Part shown: one piece after another, positions 36,801-42,464 of the stretch
Layout of the letters: each line of letters begins with the position of its first letter
Position numbering within the stretch: position 1 is the first letter of the stretch
Assembly: GCA_032718475.1 (NCBI GenBank)
Contig: JAUCBJ010000858.1
Location: forward strand, 1-61,733
Reading direction: 5' to 3'
Length of the DNA: 61,733 bases
Source: Nemertoderma westbladi
Lineage: Eukaryota; Xenacoelomorpha; Nemertodermatida; Nemertodermatidae
Translations under genes and position numbers: made by a program
Notes under the pieces: generated by a model
Told to the model about the DNA's origin: nothing
What the model saw: the letters and a program-made list of their open reading frames with translations, nothing else
Database searches by the model: none

Positions 36801-38149
36801 GGGCGTGTCCAGGTCCACCCAAAATGCATCTTACACTTTTTTAAACTTATTGGCTTTTTGGTGCATTTCAAAATGTTGACTTCCAAGCCAGTAACCCCAC
36901 CCCCCCCCCCCCCCCCCCCCCCTCCTTAATCATCAACTAACCCTTACAAAATCGTAAGCTCTCGTCAAACATATAAACTTACCCTCTCTAACTCGTAAGC
37001 TCTTGTCTTATCTTCATCCACATCAGCTTTCTTACGGTAAGCTAACGATAATCCCCAGACAGCGAGGATCCCGTAAACATTGTCTCGTACCCACGAGTGT
37101 CCGTCCACCCCAATGAGACCAGTGATCGGGTCCTACAATGTATATATATATATAAAACCAATATACATTACACTGTAGGAATATGTTGTAGCAGTCAATT
37201 AGATCACAGTAGTTCAATATACATGAACATTAGGGTAGAATTGTATTTGGTCGTAAGAACACAGAAAACATTGATTAATGAGATACGACAAACATCACCG
37301 AGCTCTGTACTAAAATTGTTTTAACTTTTTAAAATTACTATTTATTACATGGTAAACAATTTAGAACACGGTTGTGTTGTGGGGCAGGACCAACTCTGGT
37401 TTATCCTTTTCAGACATTTGACTGACTACGTGTGTAGGCCTACCAAGTTTATGGTTAAAATTCAAAGATGGACTGAGTTATTAGCTTTCAAACATGTGTC
37501 GACAAATGTTATATTAAGCTTTTCCAGCTTTCCAGCTTTCAAGAGATTCGTTAACGAAAATGTCATTTACATGCAATACATGTTCTATTTTTAAATTTCC
37601 ACAATTTTCACGAAATTATTATACGGTATTGTGCCTGTGTTATGCGACACAATTGAAAACGATGGTAAAACTAATTTTACCGATGCGTGGCCAGATATAA
37701 AATGACATTATCGTTTTAAGGACTAAGGTATTTGTGATTTTGTTGTCCACGTTACAGAACACTACCATTACTGGACAAGGACATATCGTTGGTGTCCTGT
37801 CCTGAACAAGGGTTCACTGTGTCAAGTACAATGCACACATCTCCTCAAGCAGACTCTATATAATATTGGAGATGTTCCATTGGTCCCCCAAGCTTGTCAC
37901 TTGAACAACTTGTCACTGTAACTTTTCCTCCCCTCTTTCTGGGTTGTTTAAACATCAAAACATAAATAGTACCAGACAGACAGAATCAACAATTAATTGT
38001 AGATTCAGTACCGGTACCGGTAAGTTCGTAGGCCCTAGGTACATGACAGCATGACTAATTCACTAATTTACCTGGTTTATTAAAATAGTTTTGGAGACCT
38101 CGCGGTAATAGAAATCCAATCTTAAACCCGAATTGCTTCTGGTTCGCAT
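7219..38149 (-). CDS. PHKA: Phosphorylase b kinase regulatory subunit, alpha-type (5' 12 exons)
   Basis: The gene encodes the large regulatory subunit of the glycogen phosphorylase kinase holoenzyme (alpha, beta, gamma, delta), which is cytosolic and controls glycogen breakdown. Twelve exons join with matching phase to 568 codons plus one base: 38149-38072, 37132-36983, 24797-24581, 22086-21934, 21835-21684, 21083-20925, 20584-20462, 19836-19633, 16864-16786, 10346-10212, 9164-9055, 7363-7219. Family landmarks in order are MRTRSNSG at the start, [95 protein letters not shown] and [13 protein letters not shown]. This is the glucoamylase-like half of the protein. Full-length relatives have about 1,200 residues, so the 3' half lies left of the window. 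Alpha is favoured over beta because of the EIDAG and NPHTVDR blocks. Introns 7-11 are dominated by repeats derived from the gene's own splice junctions. Confidence 0.93.
7482..7513 (-). repeat. 32-bp duplicate of the 3' end of exon 11
   Basis: This segment matches 9056-9087 at 28 of 32 positions; on the minus strand it reads ATGAGAGGTCGCCAGTTCGT and then CTTTATTTCTCA. It lies at the 3' side of a minus-strand LINE whose 5' side abuts the original. It therefore looks like a long target-site duplication, although a local duplication of the exon edge is an alternative. It lacks a usable donor (CTCAATGAAT). Confidence 0.85.
7514..9053 (-). mobile_element. LINE (non-LTR retrotransposon) copy in intron 11, internally deleted
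   Basis: The N-terminal part (about 9050-8288) encodes an RT-domain start: [53 protein letters not shown]. The C-terminal part (about 8130-7690) encodes [37 protein letters not shown] and, after a frameshift near 7860, [18 protein letters not shown]. The catalytic palm between them (YxDD) is missing, so a deletion near 8100-8288 removed it. The 5' end is truncated next to the exon 11 donor. Family is RTE-like by its C-terminal [12 protein letters not shown] block; that assignment is inferred. Confidence 0.85.
9055..9164 (-). CDS. PHKA: PHKA-like exon 11
   Basis: 110 nt. The acceptor is CGTTTTAG|GC and the donor CCTCAG|GTAAGT. It encodes [40 protein letters not shown]-derived sequence starts within about ten bases of the donor, and the last 32 nt of the exon recur at 7482-7513 on the far side of that LINE. 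Confidence 0.92.
9191..9211. repeat. Poly-G tract
   Basis: A run of about 20 G (C on the gene strand) lies between the acceptor of exon 11 and the 49-bp array. In gene orientation it forms a long C run just upstream of the splice acceptor. Confidence 0.9.
9212..10244 (-). repeat. 49-bp array (about 21 copies) copying the end and donor of exon 10
   Basis: In gene orientation each unit is CCAGTATCCTATCGGAACTC, TATGCCGAACTGG (33 nt of exon 10), then GTAAGTTAGGCAACGG (donor and 16 nt of intron). The copy at 10212-10244 is the real exon end; the rest fill the intron. One copy near 9945 is truncated, and TATCGG/TATAGG variants alternate. Nearly every unit keeps the AACTGG|GTAAGTTAGG donor. Because 49 is not a multiple of three, use of the next donor would shift the frame. 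Confidence 0.97.
10212..10346 (-). CDS. PHKA: PHKA-like exon 10
   Basis: 135 nt. The acceptor is TTTTTCCAG|TT and the donor CGAACTGG|GTAAGT. It encodes [32 protein letters not shown] and [12 protein letters not shown], corresponding to the PIQV-P...ILS-IYA-LG stretch of the family. Its last 33 nt and its donor are the unit of the 49-bp array filling intron 10. Confidence 0.92.
10396..16785 (-). repeat. 24-bp array (about 266 copies) copying the donor of exon 9; fills intron 9
   Basis: In gene orientation the unit is ATGGTTCAGG (end of exon 9) followed by GTAAGTTAGTTGTA. Main variants at the donor are GTAAGTTAG (intact), GTAACCTAG, GTTAAGTTAG and a CATG in place of CAGG. It covers about 99% of the 6.4-kb intron. 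In frame with the exon it reads MVQGKLVV. The first four units after the exon are open (GKLVV, GKLVV, GDLVV, GNLVV), then a TAG (TTTAGGG variant) ends the frame. Longer open stretches elsewhere (up to about 490 codons) are a by-product of the period. Confidence 0.97.
16786..16864 (-). CDS. PHKA: PHKA-like exon 9
   Basis: 79 nt. The acceptor is TTATTCAG|AAA; the donor is TTCAGG|GTAAGT, leaving one base. It encodes [20 protein letters not shown] then PDLMVQ. Its last ten bases plus the donor are the unit of the 24-bp array that fills intron 9, and the reading frame runs on through the first four array units before a stop. Confidence 0.93.
16865..17006 (-). other. Distal end of intron 8 with degenerate 22-bp units
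   Basis: Contains the acceptor of exon 9 and, near 16945-17006, decayed copies of the 22-bp unit (CAGCAAATCAAC, then TACATCCTGCAG). This shows that the array once extended to both sides of the LINE inserted at 17007. Confidence 0.7.
17007..18097 (+). mobile_element. 5'-truncated LINE copy inserted in the 22-bp array, antisense to PHKA
   Basis: It encodes the RT catalytic end: [20 protein letters not shown], then [11 protein letters not shown] with the YADD active site, and [12 protein letters not shown]. It then continues with frameshifts (17400-17820: [40 protein letters not shown]). It ends in AATAAA and a 17-A tail at about 18076-18096. Both flanks carry the array unit (TACATCCTGCAGT at 16983 and 18100), so a target duplication cannot be told from neighbouring array units. 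CR1/Jockey-like clade is possible but not established. Confidence 0.88.
18098..19632 (-). repeat. 22-bp array (about 68 copies) copying the donor of exon 8
   Basis: In gene orientation the unit is GCTGCAGGAT|GTAAGTTTA plus TTT. The true exon end is GCTGCACGAT|GTTAGTTTTTATTTG. Units next to the exon (19500-19632) are more divergent, and the central ones are regular. GCATGC and GCATTC variants occur in ordered blocks, pointing to block duplication. Most units keep GAT|GTAAGT or TGT|AAGTT-like donors. Confidence 0.95.
19633..19836 (-). CDS. PHKA: PHKA-like exon 8, bounded on both sides by arrays copied from its edges
   Basis: 68 codons, phase 0 to 0. The acceptor is CTTTAG|GTCGCTC and the donor CACGAT|GTTAGT. 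It encodes [18 protein letters not shown] and [20 protein letters not shown]. The 35-bp array immediately upstream repeats its polypyrimidine tract, AG and first 14 nt. The 22-bp array immediately downstream repeats its last bases and donor. The true donor (GTTAGT) is weaker than the copies in the array (GTAAGT). Confidence 0.93.
19837..20312 (-). repeat. 35-bp array (about 14 copies) copying the acceptor of exon 8
   Basis: In gene orientation the unit is GGGAGGTTCTTCTTTCCTTT, AG|GTCGCTCTTTATC. It holds a full polypyrimidine tract, the AG and the first 13-14 nt of exon 8. Copies are nearly identical (single changes at about 20011 and 20108). Using a more distal acceptor would add 35 nt, which shifts the frame. 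Confidence 0.96.
20462..20584 (-). CDS. PHKA: PHKA-like exon 7
   Basis: 41 codons, phase 0 to 0. The acceptor is CAATCAG|GAT and the donor CAG|GTGACG. It encodes [38 protein letters not shown]. Confidence 0.94.
20585..20924 (-). other. Intron 6, nothing recognised
   Basis: AT-rich intron between exons 6 and 7. No repeat or nested gene seen. Confidence 0.6.
20925..21083 (-). CDS. PHKA: PHKA-like exon 6
   Basis: 159 nt, phase 0 to 0. The acceptor is CTTCTCAG|GAA and the donor GAG|GTCAGT. It encodes [17 protein letters not shown], the segment that best separates the alpha subunit from beta, and [15 protein letters not shown]. Confidence 0.95.
21378..21567. mobile_element. MITE-like element in intron 5
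   Basis: GTAAAACGCGGATTCC at about 21378 is inverted at about 21548-21567 (GGAATCCGGATCCGCGTTTTAC). The interior contains a sequence shared with 27840-27925, 29300-29345, 31850-31945, 38675-38815 (inverted) and 59715-59780: TTTAGTTTATTGTTTTGGTT, then TAACGTGCCACTGTAACCTG. It is therefore one member of a dispersed family. Confidence 0.7.
21684..21835 (-). CDS. PHKA: PHKA-like exon 5
   Basis: 152 nt. The acceptor is TTGCAG|GT and the donor AAG|GTATAG. It encodes [29 protein letters not shown] and [10 protein letters not shown]. The AATC microsatellite directly upstream (about 21838-21900) makes up the end of intron 4. Confidence 0.95.
21934..22086 (-). CDS. PHKA: PHKA-like exon 4
   Basis: 153 nt. 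The acceptor is CTTCTTCCAG|GA and the donor TATAG|GTAGGC. It encodes [32 protein letters not shown] and ELNASSIG. It splices one base into a Gly codon shared with exon 5. Confidence 0.95.
   Translation of the reverse strand, partial: DYRSYTLSTRSLSSRTSYSTSRTLTGHPTSVSGRGERKPTTVRLNSMPVL
22370..24475. repeat. 16-bp array in intron 3, over 100 copies
   Basis: The unit is CTATACTGCTGCACAG with GAACAG, GTACAG and TGATG variants. Blocks such as the one containing GATACAGTTATATTG recur four times (about 22625, 22805, 23135, 23440, 23620), a higher-order structure. The unit does not resemble either junction of exon 3 or 4. Open frames ([16 protein letters not shown]) are by-products. Confidence 0.95.
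24581..24797 (-). CDS. PHKA: PHKA-like exon 3
   Basis: 217 nt. The acceptor is TTTTCCAG|GCC; the donor is TCAG|GTTGGT, leaving one base of a Gly codon. It encodes [45 protein letters not shown] and LAQMTASG, all highly conserved in the family. Exon 2 lies 12.2 kb upstream because intron 2 holds another gene and large arrays. Confidence 0.95.
24798..27075 (-). other. Part of intron 2, no gene recognised
   Basis: Contains runs of 18 G (25191-25208) and 16 G (25983-25998), a short 17-bp tandem repeat (AGTGACCGCGCCGTGGC, about 25588-25640) and AT-rich unique sequence. The part adjoining 27075 is presumably the 3' UTR of the MS4A-like gene. Short frames on both strands at 26750-27046 overlap each other and match nothing. 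Confidence 0.5.
27076..27657 (-). CDS. MS4A-like membrane protein, exon 2 (fourth membrane span and cytoplasmic tail)
   Basis: A hydrophobic span follows CTTISCRA ([20 protein letters not shown]), then CCRRRP and a Gly/Pro-rich tail. The tail carries eight to nine near-repeats of the type GGAAMPYGG / GGATMPQGG and ends [15 protein letters not shown]. The phase-0 acceptor TATCCTAGAG|ACG at 27657 would give 193 codons and would include WNCNSSN, an N-glycosylation-like site in the second outer loop. Its polypyrimidine tract is weak, so the exact edge is inferred. A PTYDD motif (PPxY-like) near the end could bind WW domains. Confidence 0.72.
   Translation of the reverse strand, partial: TTRKSYWNCNSSNFISFVNRFYYSDNWWRRMCTTISCRAVNIIKIILWVSVLPMLIVHIVFAAIKVCCRRRPKVLPQVIYIHGGGGNIQIPYLVNQSSGYLVPTIHHPVVGAGSGYGGAIIPQGGVVMPQGGAAIPYGGAAMTLGGAAMPYGGTAMPQGGATMPYGGGGLPLGGATSPPTYDDTFDPIPFKAA
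27943..28195. repeat. 18-19-bp minisatellite in the MS4A-like intron, about 13 copies
   Basis: The unit is CAATTGGGTCCAGGGTTG with GGGGCCAGGGTAG variants. It occupies much of the intron between the two MS4A-like exons and does not resemble either junction. Confidence 0.93.
28326..28943 (-). CDS. MS4A-like membrane protein, exon 1 (three membrane spans), nested in PHKA intron 2
   Basis: 206 codons from ATG at 28943 to the donor GGTGGA|GTGAGA, phase 0. After a Gln/Pro-rich cytoplasmic N terminus there are three hydrophobic spans: about residues 45-68 ([19 protein letters not shown]), 77-95 ([19 protein letters not shown]) and 107-132 ([20 protein letters not shown]). A Cys-containing outer loop follows (SSYCGCDWL). 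With the fourth span in the next exon this is the topology and spacing of the MS4A/CD20-like family, whose members sit in plasma or organelle membranes and often modulate receptors or calcium entry. The function here is unknown. It lies on the same strand as the host gene. Confidence 0.75.
28944..29701 (-). other. Upstream of the MS4A-like gene, within PHKA intron 2
   Basis: Presumed promoter and 5' UTR region of the nested gene. No specific element could be assigned. A fragment of the dispersed repeat family (TCGTTTATTGTTTTGGTT) lies near 29298. Confidence 0.4.
29702..31326. repeat. 29-bp array in PHKA intron 2, about 56 copies
   Basis: The unit is ATTAGAGTGTATGGTGTGTG plus GGGCGAGGC. It is extremely homogeneous, with only rare changes (GTATATGG, one GGGAGAGG, one GAGCCATT, one short GTGGGCG). 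It is unrelated to the flanking exons. Confidence 0.97.
31327..31783 (-). other. Intron 2 spacer with a C16 run
   Basis: Run of 16 C at 31471-31486. No gene recognised. Confidence 0.5.
31784..31994. mobile_element. MITE-like member of a dispersed family, about 211 bp
   Basis: It begins CTGGACGCAATAAAATTCAT and ends GGCGGGATTTGCGTCCAG, giving a 10-bp terminal inverted repeat CTGGACGCAA. Its middle part matches the copies at 21470-21545, 27840-27925, 29300-29345, 38675-38815 and 59715-59780. No coding capacity. Confidence 0.75.
31995..32271 (-). other. Short spacer, nothing recognised
   Basis: Unique sequence between a MITE and the 12-bp array. Confidence 0.5.
32272..34065. repeat. 12-bp array in PHKA intron 2, about 149 copies
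   Basis: The unit is TGCACCACTGTC or TGCACCAGTGTC, the two alternating in an irregular pattern. Because 12 is a multiple of three, long frames stay open on both strands in several phases ([24 protein letters not shown] and VVQTLVQT types). I consider none of them a gene. Confidence 0.97.
34066..36982 (-). other. Intron 2 proximal part with diverged foldback repeats
   Basis: No exon recognised. The region holds at least five diverged copies, in both orientations, of a motif built from CTGACATCAGAAATG, AATCACC and AGGAAAACCCC (about 34985-35030 inverted, 35138-35185, 35285-35330, 36470-36535, 36640-36685). They are often followed by GACAGACAGAC-type runs. These look like remnants of an old non-autonomous element. 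A run of 23 C lies at 36900-36922, 60 bases from the exon 2 donor. Confidence 0.6.
36983..37132 (-). CDS. PHKA: PHKA-like exon 2
   Basis: 50 codons, phase 0 at both ends. The acceptor is ATTGTAG|GAC and the donor AGG|GTAAGT. It encodes [28 protein letters not shown] and DEDK-RAYELER, the start of the glucoamylase-like fold. The segment between DPITGL and SWVRDN is a few residues shorter than in vertebrate alpha subunits as I recall them. Confidence 0.93.
37133..38071 (-). other. Intron 1 of PHKA
   Basis: Contains a LINE fragment at about 37808-37897 and otherwise AT-rich unique sequence. A short TATA dinucleotide run lies at 37139-37155, beside the exon 2 acceptor. Confidence 0.6.
37808..37897 (+). 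mobile_element. Short fragment of the intron 11 LINE family
   Basis: GGGTTCACTGTGTCAAGTAC, AATGCACACATCTCC and CTATATAATATTGGAG match the reverse complement of about 7840-7925, which codes for [18 protein letters not shown]. It is a decayed piece of the same LINE's C-terminal region, here on the plus strand. Confidence 0.85.
38072..38149 (-). CDS. PHKA: PHKA-like exon 1 (start codon exon)
   Basis: 26 codons, [20 protein letters not shown] then TILINQ, matching the conserved alpha-subunit N terminus (R-S-R-S-N-S-G type start). The donor is CAG|GTAAAT and the phase is 0. The ATG is the family start and is the first in-frame Met. Promoter and 5' UTR are not identifiable. Confidence 0.9.
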
Positions 38150-39867
38150 TATTTATTGTGGTTAACTTTTAACTATATCCTCCTGGCCACTTCCCACTTC
38201 AGACAGTCAGGCGCTCGATCCTCGATATATTCTTAAATTCAATTATTGTTTATTATACAGTCATAACAGCATTATAATATTATACGATTATGGATTATGT
38301 TAAAGCCACACAGCCACAGCCAGACAGCCTATCAGCCTATACACTATATAGGCAGATAGGTCTAATTATTGGGATAATCCAGTAATCATTGTATATTTTC
38401 GTTGAGTTACTGAGTTAGGGCTTATTGTAATTGAGAGGTCGTAGGCCTACAATCTACATTCAGTGATTCAGACATTGTACATGATCTGATGATTTCATAG
38501 TGCAGTAGTGCCAGGGCCTATTCCCTGTTATTATTTAGCGATACTGGATACATGACCGAACGTAATCAGGATCGAATGTAACCGCATTTATGTTACATTG
38601 GATCCTATAACTATGTTACATTCGATCTACAAATTACTAAGCCCGAATGTAACATTGCCATTTGAACTGAAGGAGCAGGTTACAGAGCAGCAGAGGCGTG
38701 TTGCCGAAACCGAAAGTTAACACATTGTACAAGATTATGCAGGTTAGCCTACTTTTATTTAAAGGAGCAGGTTACAGAGGCGTGTTGGTGGAACCAAAAC
38801 AATAAACGAAAGTTAACTACCGGTAGGACTAAATTTTTTCAGTTTTGCAGTTACGGTATCCCAGTATCCTGTGTCCTACAGCACCACACTGACTGACTGA
38901 CAGATACACAGTACTGTGTAATGGTTACAGTACAACACTACAGCATTACCCTACCAGCCTGCATTACCAGTACAGTACATCAAGTCGACAGTACTGCAGT
39001 AGGCATGCAGGCCTATTCGCCTATGCCAACAACCAGACAACTGAACAAGTACAGAAGTAGCAGAAGAGAGACACACTTACTTTTGTTTGTTTATTTATAT
39101 TGAATACCGGCGGTAAATTCAAACCTTAATCTGACAAACTGGAAACTAGAAAAGTCAGCAATCTGGCTGTAAACGAATTTGCTTAAGCCTAATGTTTATA
39201 GACTCAATAATATAATAATAATATATACTGTAGGACTTAGCCCAGAAGATGAATTCCAATATACTTAATATATAATTTTATAGTATTGTACTTTGTTGTT
39301 TTATGAAATTTTATTGAATTTTTAGTCTTTTAGTAAATATTGTACATTATAATAATTTTAATCCAATAATTTACAGGAACTGTTTGTTATTTTTGTGAAT
39401 CTTACGTGACTAAATAGCTAAACCATTATAAATACAAGCACGTTGTCACAATTCTATAGTACTTAGTTCTGTTATTTTTATGAAATTTTATTGAATTGGC
39501 CTACTGTACGTGTACATTATACTTAATTTATTGCATAGACAATACACTTTACTGTATGATTTATACAATGAGATATTGCATGACGTTTTATTTGTTTAAC
39601 ATTTTAAGTAAATAGTGTACATAAATAATGTAAGCGATTCTAGACATGTGTTGTATTTTGTACAATATAAACTATTACAATCTTATTATATAGGGCCTGC
39701 TGTATAAATGCAATACTGTAAGATATTATAGATACATTTGTGCGTTGTAAACTCACTAGGGGGCGACCCCGTCACGTTATCGTGTAAATCCATAATAATA
39801 ATAATAATAATAATACCCCCCCCCCCCCCCTCCCCCCATGTAAAGTTTCCCAAGATGGGAAAGTACT
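38150..39867. other. Region upstream of PHKA
   Basis: It must hold the PHKA promoter and any 5' non-coding exon, but no core element is clear. Two inverted copies of the dispersed repeat family lie at about 38665-38720 and 38760-38820. GTTACATTCGATC-type inverted repeats lie at about 38565-38650. Runs of (AAT)n and 15 C lie at 39790-39830. Confidence 0.45.
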
Positions 39868-40045
39868 GGATTCAATTCCGGCAGCCCGTATATACGGAAA
39901 CGCCATAATAGCCATGTCGCACAAAAACCTCCATCGATGTCACGCGCTCAAACTTCAAATGTTATTACACGGAAATGGCTTGAAGTTTGCGCGCGTCACA
40001 TGGAAGTTTGCGCGCGCGATATGGCCGATATGGGCTTCCGTACGG
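39868..40045. mobile_element. MITE/foldback element just upstream of the fibrinogen-domain exon
   Basis: The left end CCCGTATATACGGAAACGCC and ATAATAGCCATGTCGC is inverted at the right end (GCGATATGGCCGATATGGGC, then TTCCGTACGG). An inner pair, TCACGCGCTCAAACTTCAA and TTGAAGTTTGCGCGCGTCA, is also inverted. No coding content. Confidence 0.8.
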
Positions 40046-40143
40046 ATCAGATCTTTTTGAGTCTATAAAAAAATTAATTGTAATTTATAGAGATCAAATT
40101 CAAATAATTAAAACTTGGAATTGGGTGTCATCATTGTCGTGAG

Positions 40144-40346
40144 TGTCGTTATCGGGCGATAACGATGCTTTTTCCGAAAACTGCGCCCTCAGCCACAGAG
40201 GGGCTTGGTGGTATCAGTCGTGCAGCTGGTCCAACCTAAACGGCGTCTACGGTAGGGAGGGTCTGGAGGGACCTTATTGGTGGACATTCACTGACCCTGA
40301 GAGCTACGTACCGATGGAGAAAATAGAAATGAAGAACAGAGTTTAG
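40144..40346 (+). CDS. Fibrinogen C-terminal domain, terminal exon (orphan or partial)
   Basis: It encodes SGDNDAFSENCALSHRGAWW, then YQSCSWSNLNGVYG, PYWWTF and EKIEMKNRV*. This is the end of a fibrinogen-related domain: the DND calcium loop, the C...GAWWY..C disulfide pair, SNLNG, and a final EMK-R before the stop. The rest of the domain (about 150 residues) was not found upstream on this strand in the window. The frame has a stop immediately upstream, so the exon probably starts at GTGAG|TG (40144), which lacks a good polypyrimidine tract. It could be the last exon of a lectin-like secreted protein with far-off upstream exons, or a stranded pseudo-exon. Confidence 0.65.
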
Positions 40347-41175
40347 CGTTATTACTATTGTTAACTAATAGATAGTCAAACCTACTTTGTAAAATATATA
40401 TACATACAGTTATTTAAATAAATAAGAATATCCTGGGAGGGGCGGGGGGGGGGGGGGGGTCATTAACAGTATGTAGCCCATTGGCGCAATGTCCTGTCGT
40501 TGTGGGTACAGGAATCGAGATGGTACAGGGTTGCCGGCTGATCGCGCAGCACGCCCACGCGAGAGTTGTTCGCCTGGTGAAAGTCATGGTTCCGGCAAAC
40601 ACGGTGGTGGTGGTAGCCGTGTGTATCGCATTGAGATCAAGTGTCTATTAGGGCGGTTTGGACCAGTCCAATTGGTATCAGTAAATGCTGAATTAGTCCA
40701 CAAGTCGGGGTTAATTTCGCGTATTTTCAACATCGCGACATCTTTATACTTTTTAAATTCAGCGGAGTGAGGCAGATTTGGTTGTTTCACTAGTTCGATT
40801 AAGAGATTTCCCTCTACAAAATAGCTAGAACTAGACGGTTCTGTGTAGATTTGTGCACCCGAATTACCTTTTTGATAAAGTTTTATTTTGTCCAATTGAT
40901 GTAAGTTAGTGGCTTTTAGAAAAGGTCATGTTTTCCGAAAGCAATAAGTAACAATATGATGTATTTTTATTTTAAATAATATAAGTCCGGTTGATACTGA
41001 AAGTTGAAAGTAAATGGGGGTTTCGGATTGTATGAGAAGCTGAATATATTCAATATCAATAATTGAATATATTAAATATATTCAATTATATTCAATCAAT
41101 ACAATAAAACAAAATCTACTTCCCGAGAAGACATATTAGTGGGAAATTATAAGACAAAAACAATGTATAACATTC
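40347..41175. other. Spacer with a G16 run and a possible tRNA-derived SINE head
   Basis: Run of 16 G at 40444-40459. At about 40474-40560, TAGCCCATTGGCGCAATG resembles a Pol III A box, and GGAATCGAGATGG with GGGTTGCCGG may be a decayed B-box region. That reading is weak. No gene recognised. Confidence 0.35.
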
Positions 41176-41290
41176 TTAGGCGGTTCTTATTGACGAAAAT
41201 TTAAATTGGAAAGATCACATGTGCCACATATACACTAAAATTCATGGTCTTGGCGTCAGTACTAAATTTATGCTCGTCCTTTGGTCTGTT
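41176..41290 (+). mobile_element. LINE C-terminal fragment
   Basis: Translates as VLIDENLNWKDHMCHIYTKI then HGLG, the conserved LG-x-IDE-L-W-xH block found after the reverse transcriptase of Jockey/CR1-type LINEs. Very short and isolated. Confidence 0.65.
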
Positions 41291-41339
41291 ATATCTTTAA
41301 ATTTTATATTAGTTGTGATTGGTACGCATTAGTTGTGAT

Positions 41340-41553
41340 TGGTACGCATATCTCCGAGGAGATCATGCAAACTGTCGGAGTATTGCAGGGTGACAAGCTC
41401 TCCCCTTACTTATTTGCTATTTTTGTTGCCGACCTCCCAGCCATCTTGATTGTAACTGGTGTCTATGTTTACATGTACGCTGACGATTTGGTTATCATTG
41501 CACACAACATTGAACAAGCGCAAAATGATCTTAATAAATCAACAGAATAATAT
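41340..41553 (+). mobile_element. Left half of a LINE reverse transcriptase, split by the LTR element
   Basis: Encodes GVLQGDKLSPYLFAIFVADL and then YMYADDLVIIAHNIEQAQN with the YADD active site, ending N-K-S-T-E before the LTR. The reading frame resumes at 57220 (Y-C-E-A-N-D-L-K). The last five bases, AATAT (41549-41553), are the left target-site duplication. Confidence 0.9.
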
Positions 41554-42464
41554 TGTAAAAGCTTTTGCGGAATTAGCCAGTTATTTTCCCCGCAAAGTAC
41601 TCTGTAGTTGGTTTAACAGGCAAAAAAGGCCGTGTCCTTACTGTACTGGTGTTTTAGAGGACATAAAAGCCATTTCTTCTGTATGTGTACTTTAGCGGAC
41701 ATAATTAGCAATTCTATGACGCAATGCGCTAGATCCTCTTGAAACAGTGTAGTTACTATGACGACAGCTAACAGCTGAGCTGTACACTAGTAGCTTTTCC
41801 TTGTTCTCTGGTGTTTCTTTGTTCGGTCAACCAATCAGAGCGATTCTCCTGCTTTTTGTACAGAAACCTCCGGGAAATCGCGCAATGCATTATGGGTCAA
41901 TGTTTACATTTTGTCCTGAGCCCAGAAGACCGGCTTTTGGAATCTCTGTGTTTTCAGTCTTTAGCCCAACATTAGTAGGCTTAATTATAGAACGTATATC
42001 TGTTATCATATCAATTCATATCAATCATAACTCACTCACCTAATCATATTGTCAACTACAAACACCACATTTTTACTGCTATTTACTGTCGGTTGTTCAT
42101 TATATCAGTTGATGGAATATTGTTATATTTGGATAATATCAATCAATAATCAGACACCCCAATCTCCTTGATATACTGAAGGTTAGAGAGACCGGTTACA
42201 TATAACGATTGCGACTTACATTAAAGTGGTTCTGAAGTGAATCTAATGCTATTTCATAGGCCCTACATGTATTGGTTGTTGTTCTCTTTATATGTGACTA
42301 AAATTAGTGAAGGTCGGCAGATCGGTGTGCAGCATTGTGCAGTATTGTGTATGATTGTGACTGATAACAAAGCATCTCCTAAAGAATGCGCCATATACGT
42401 GAATCTATAGCCATCCCGTAGTGTCTAGTTTAAGTCATAACTCTGTTTACATATTTAGAGCGCC
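41554..42464 (+). repeat. 5' LTR, part shared with the 3' LTR (911 bp)
   Basis: TGTAAAAGCTTTTGCGG is the start; collinearity with the 3' LTR ends at TTTAGAGCGCC. Beyond this point the two copies have no resemblance, although the 3' LTR runs on for 278 bp before its CA end. GCGCAATGCATTATGGGTCA at about 41880 is a CpG-containing promoter-like patch. Confidence 0.9.

Noticed and set aside
40474-40560. tRNA gene
   Set aside because: An A-box-like start is present but no convincing B box, acceptor stem or cloverleaf; at most a decayed SINE head.
41801-42043. 80-codon ORF found twice (also 56273-56515), identical protein
   Set aside because: It lies inside the two LTRs; the identity reflects LTR duplication and not a conserved gene.
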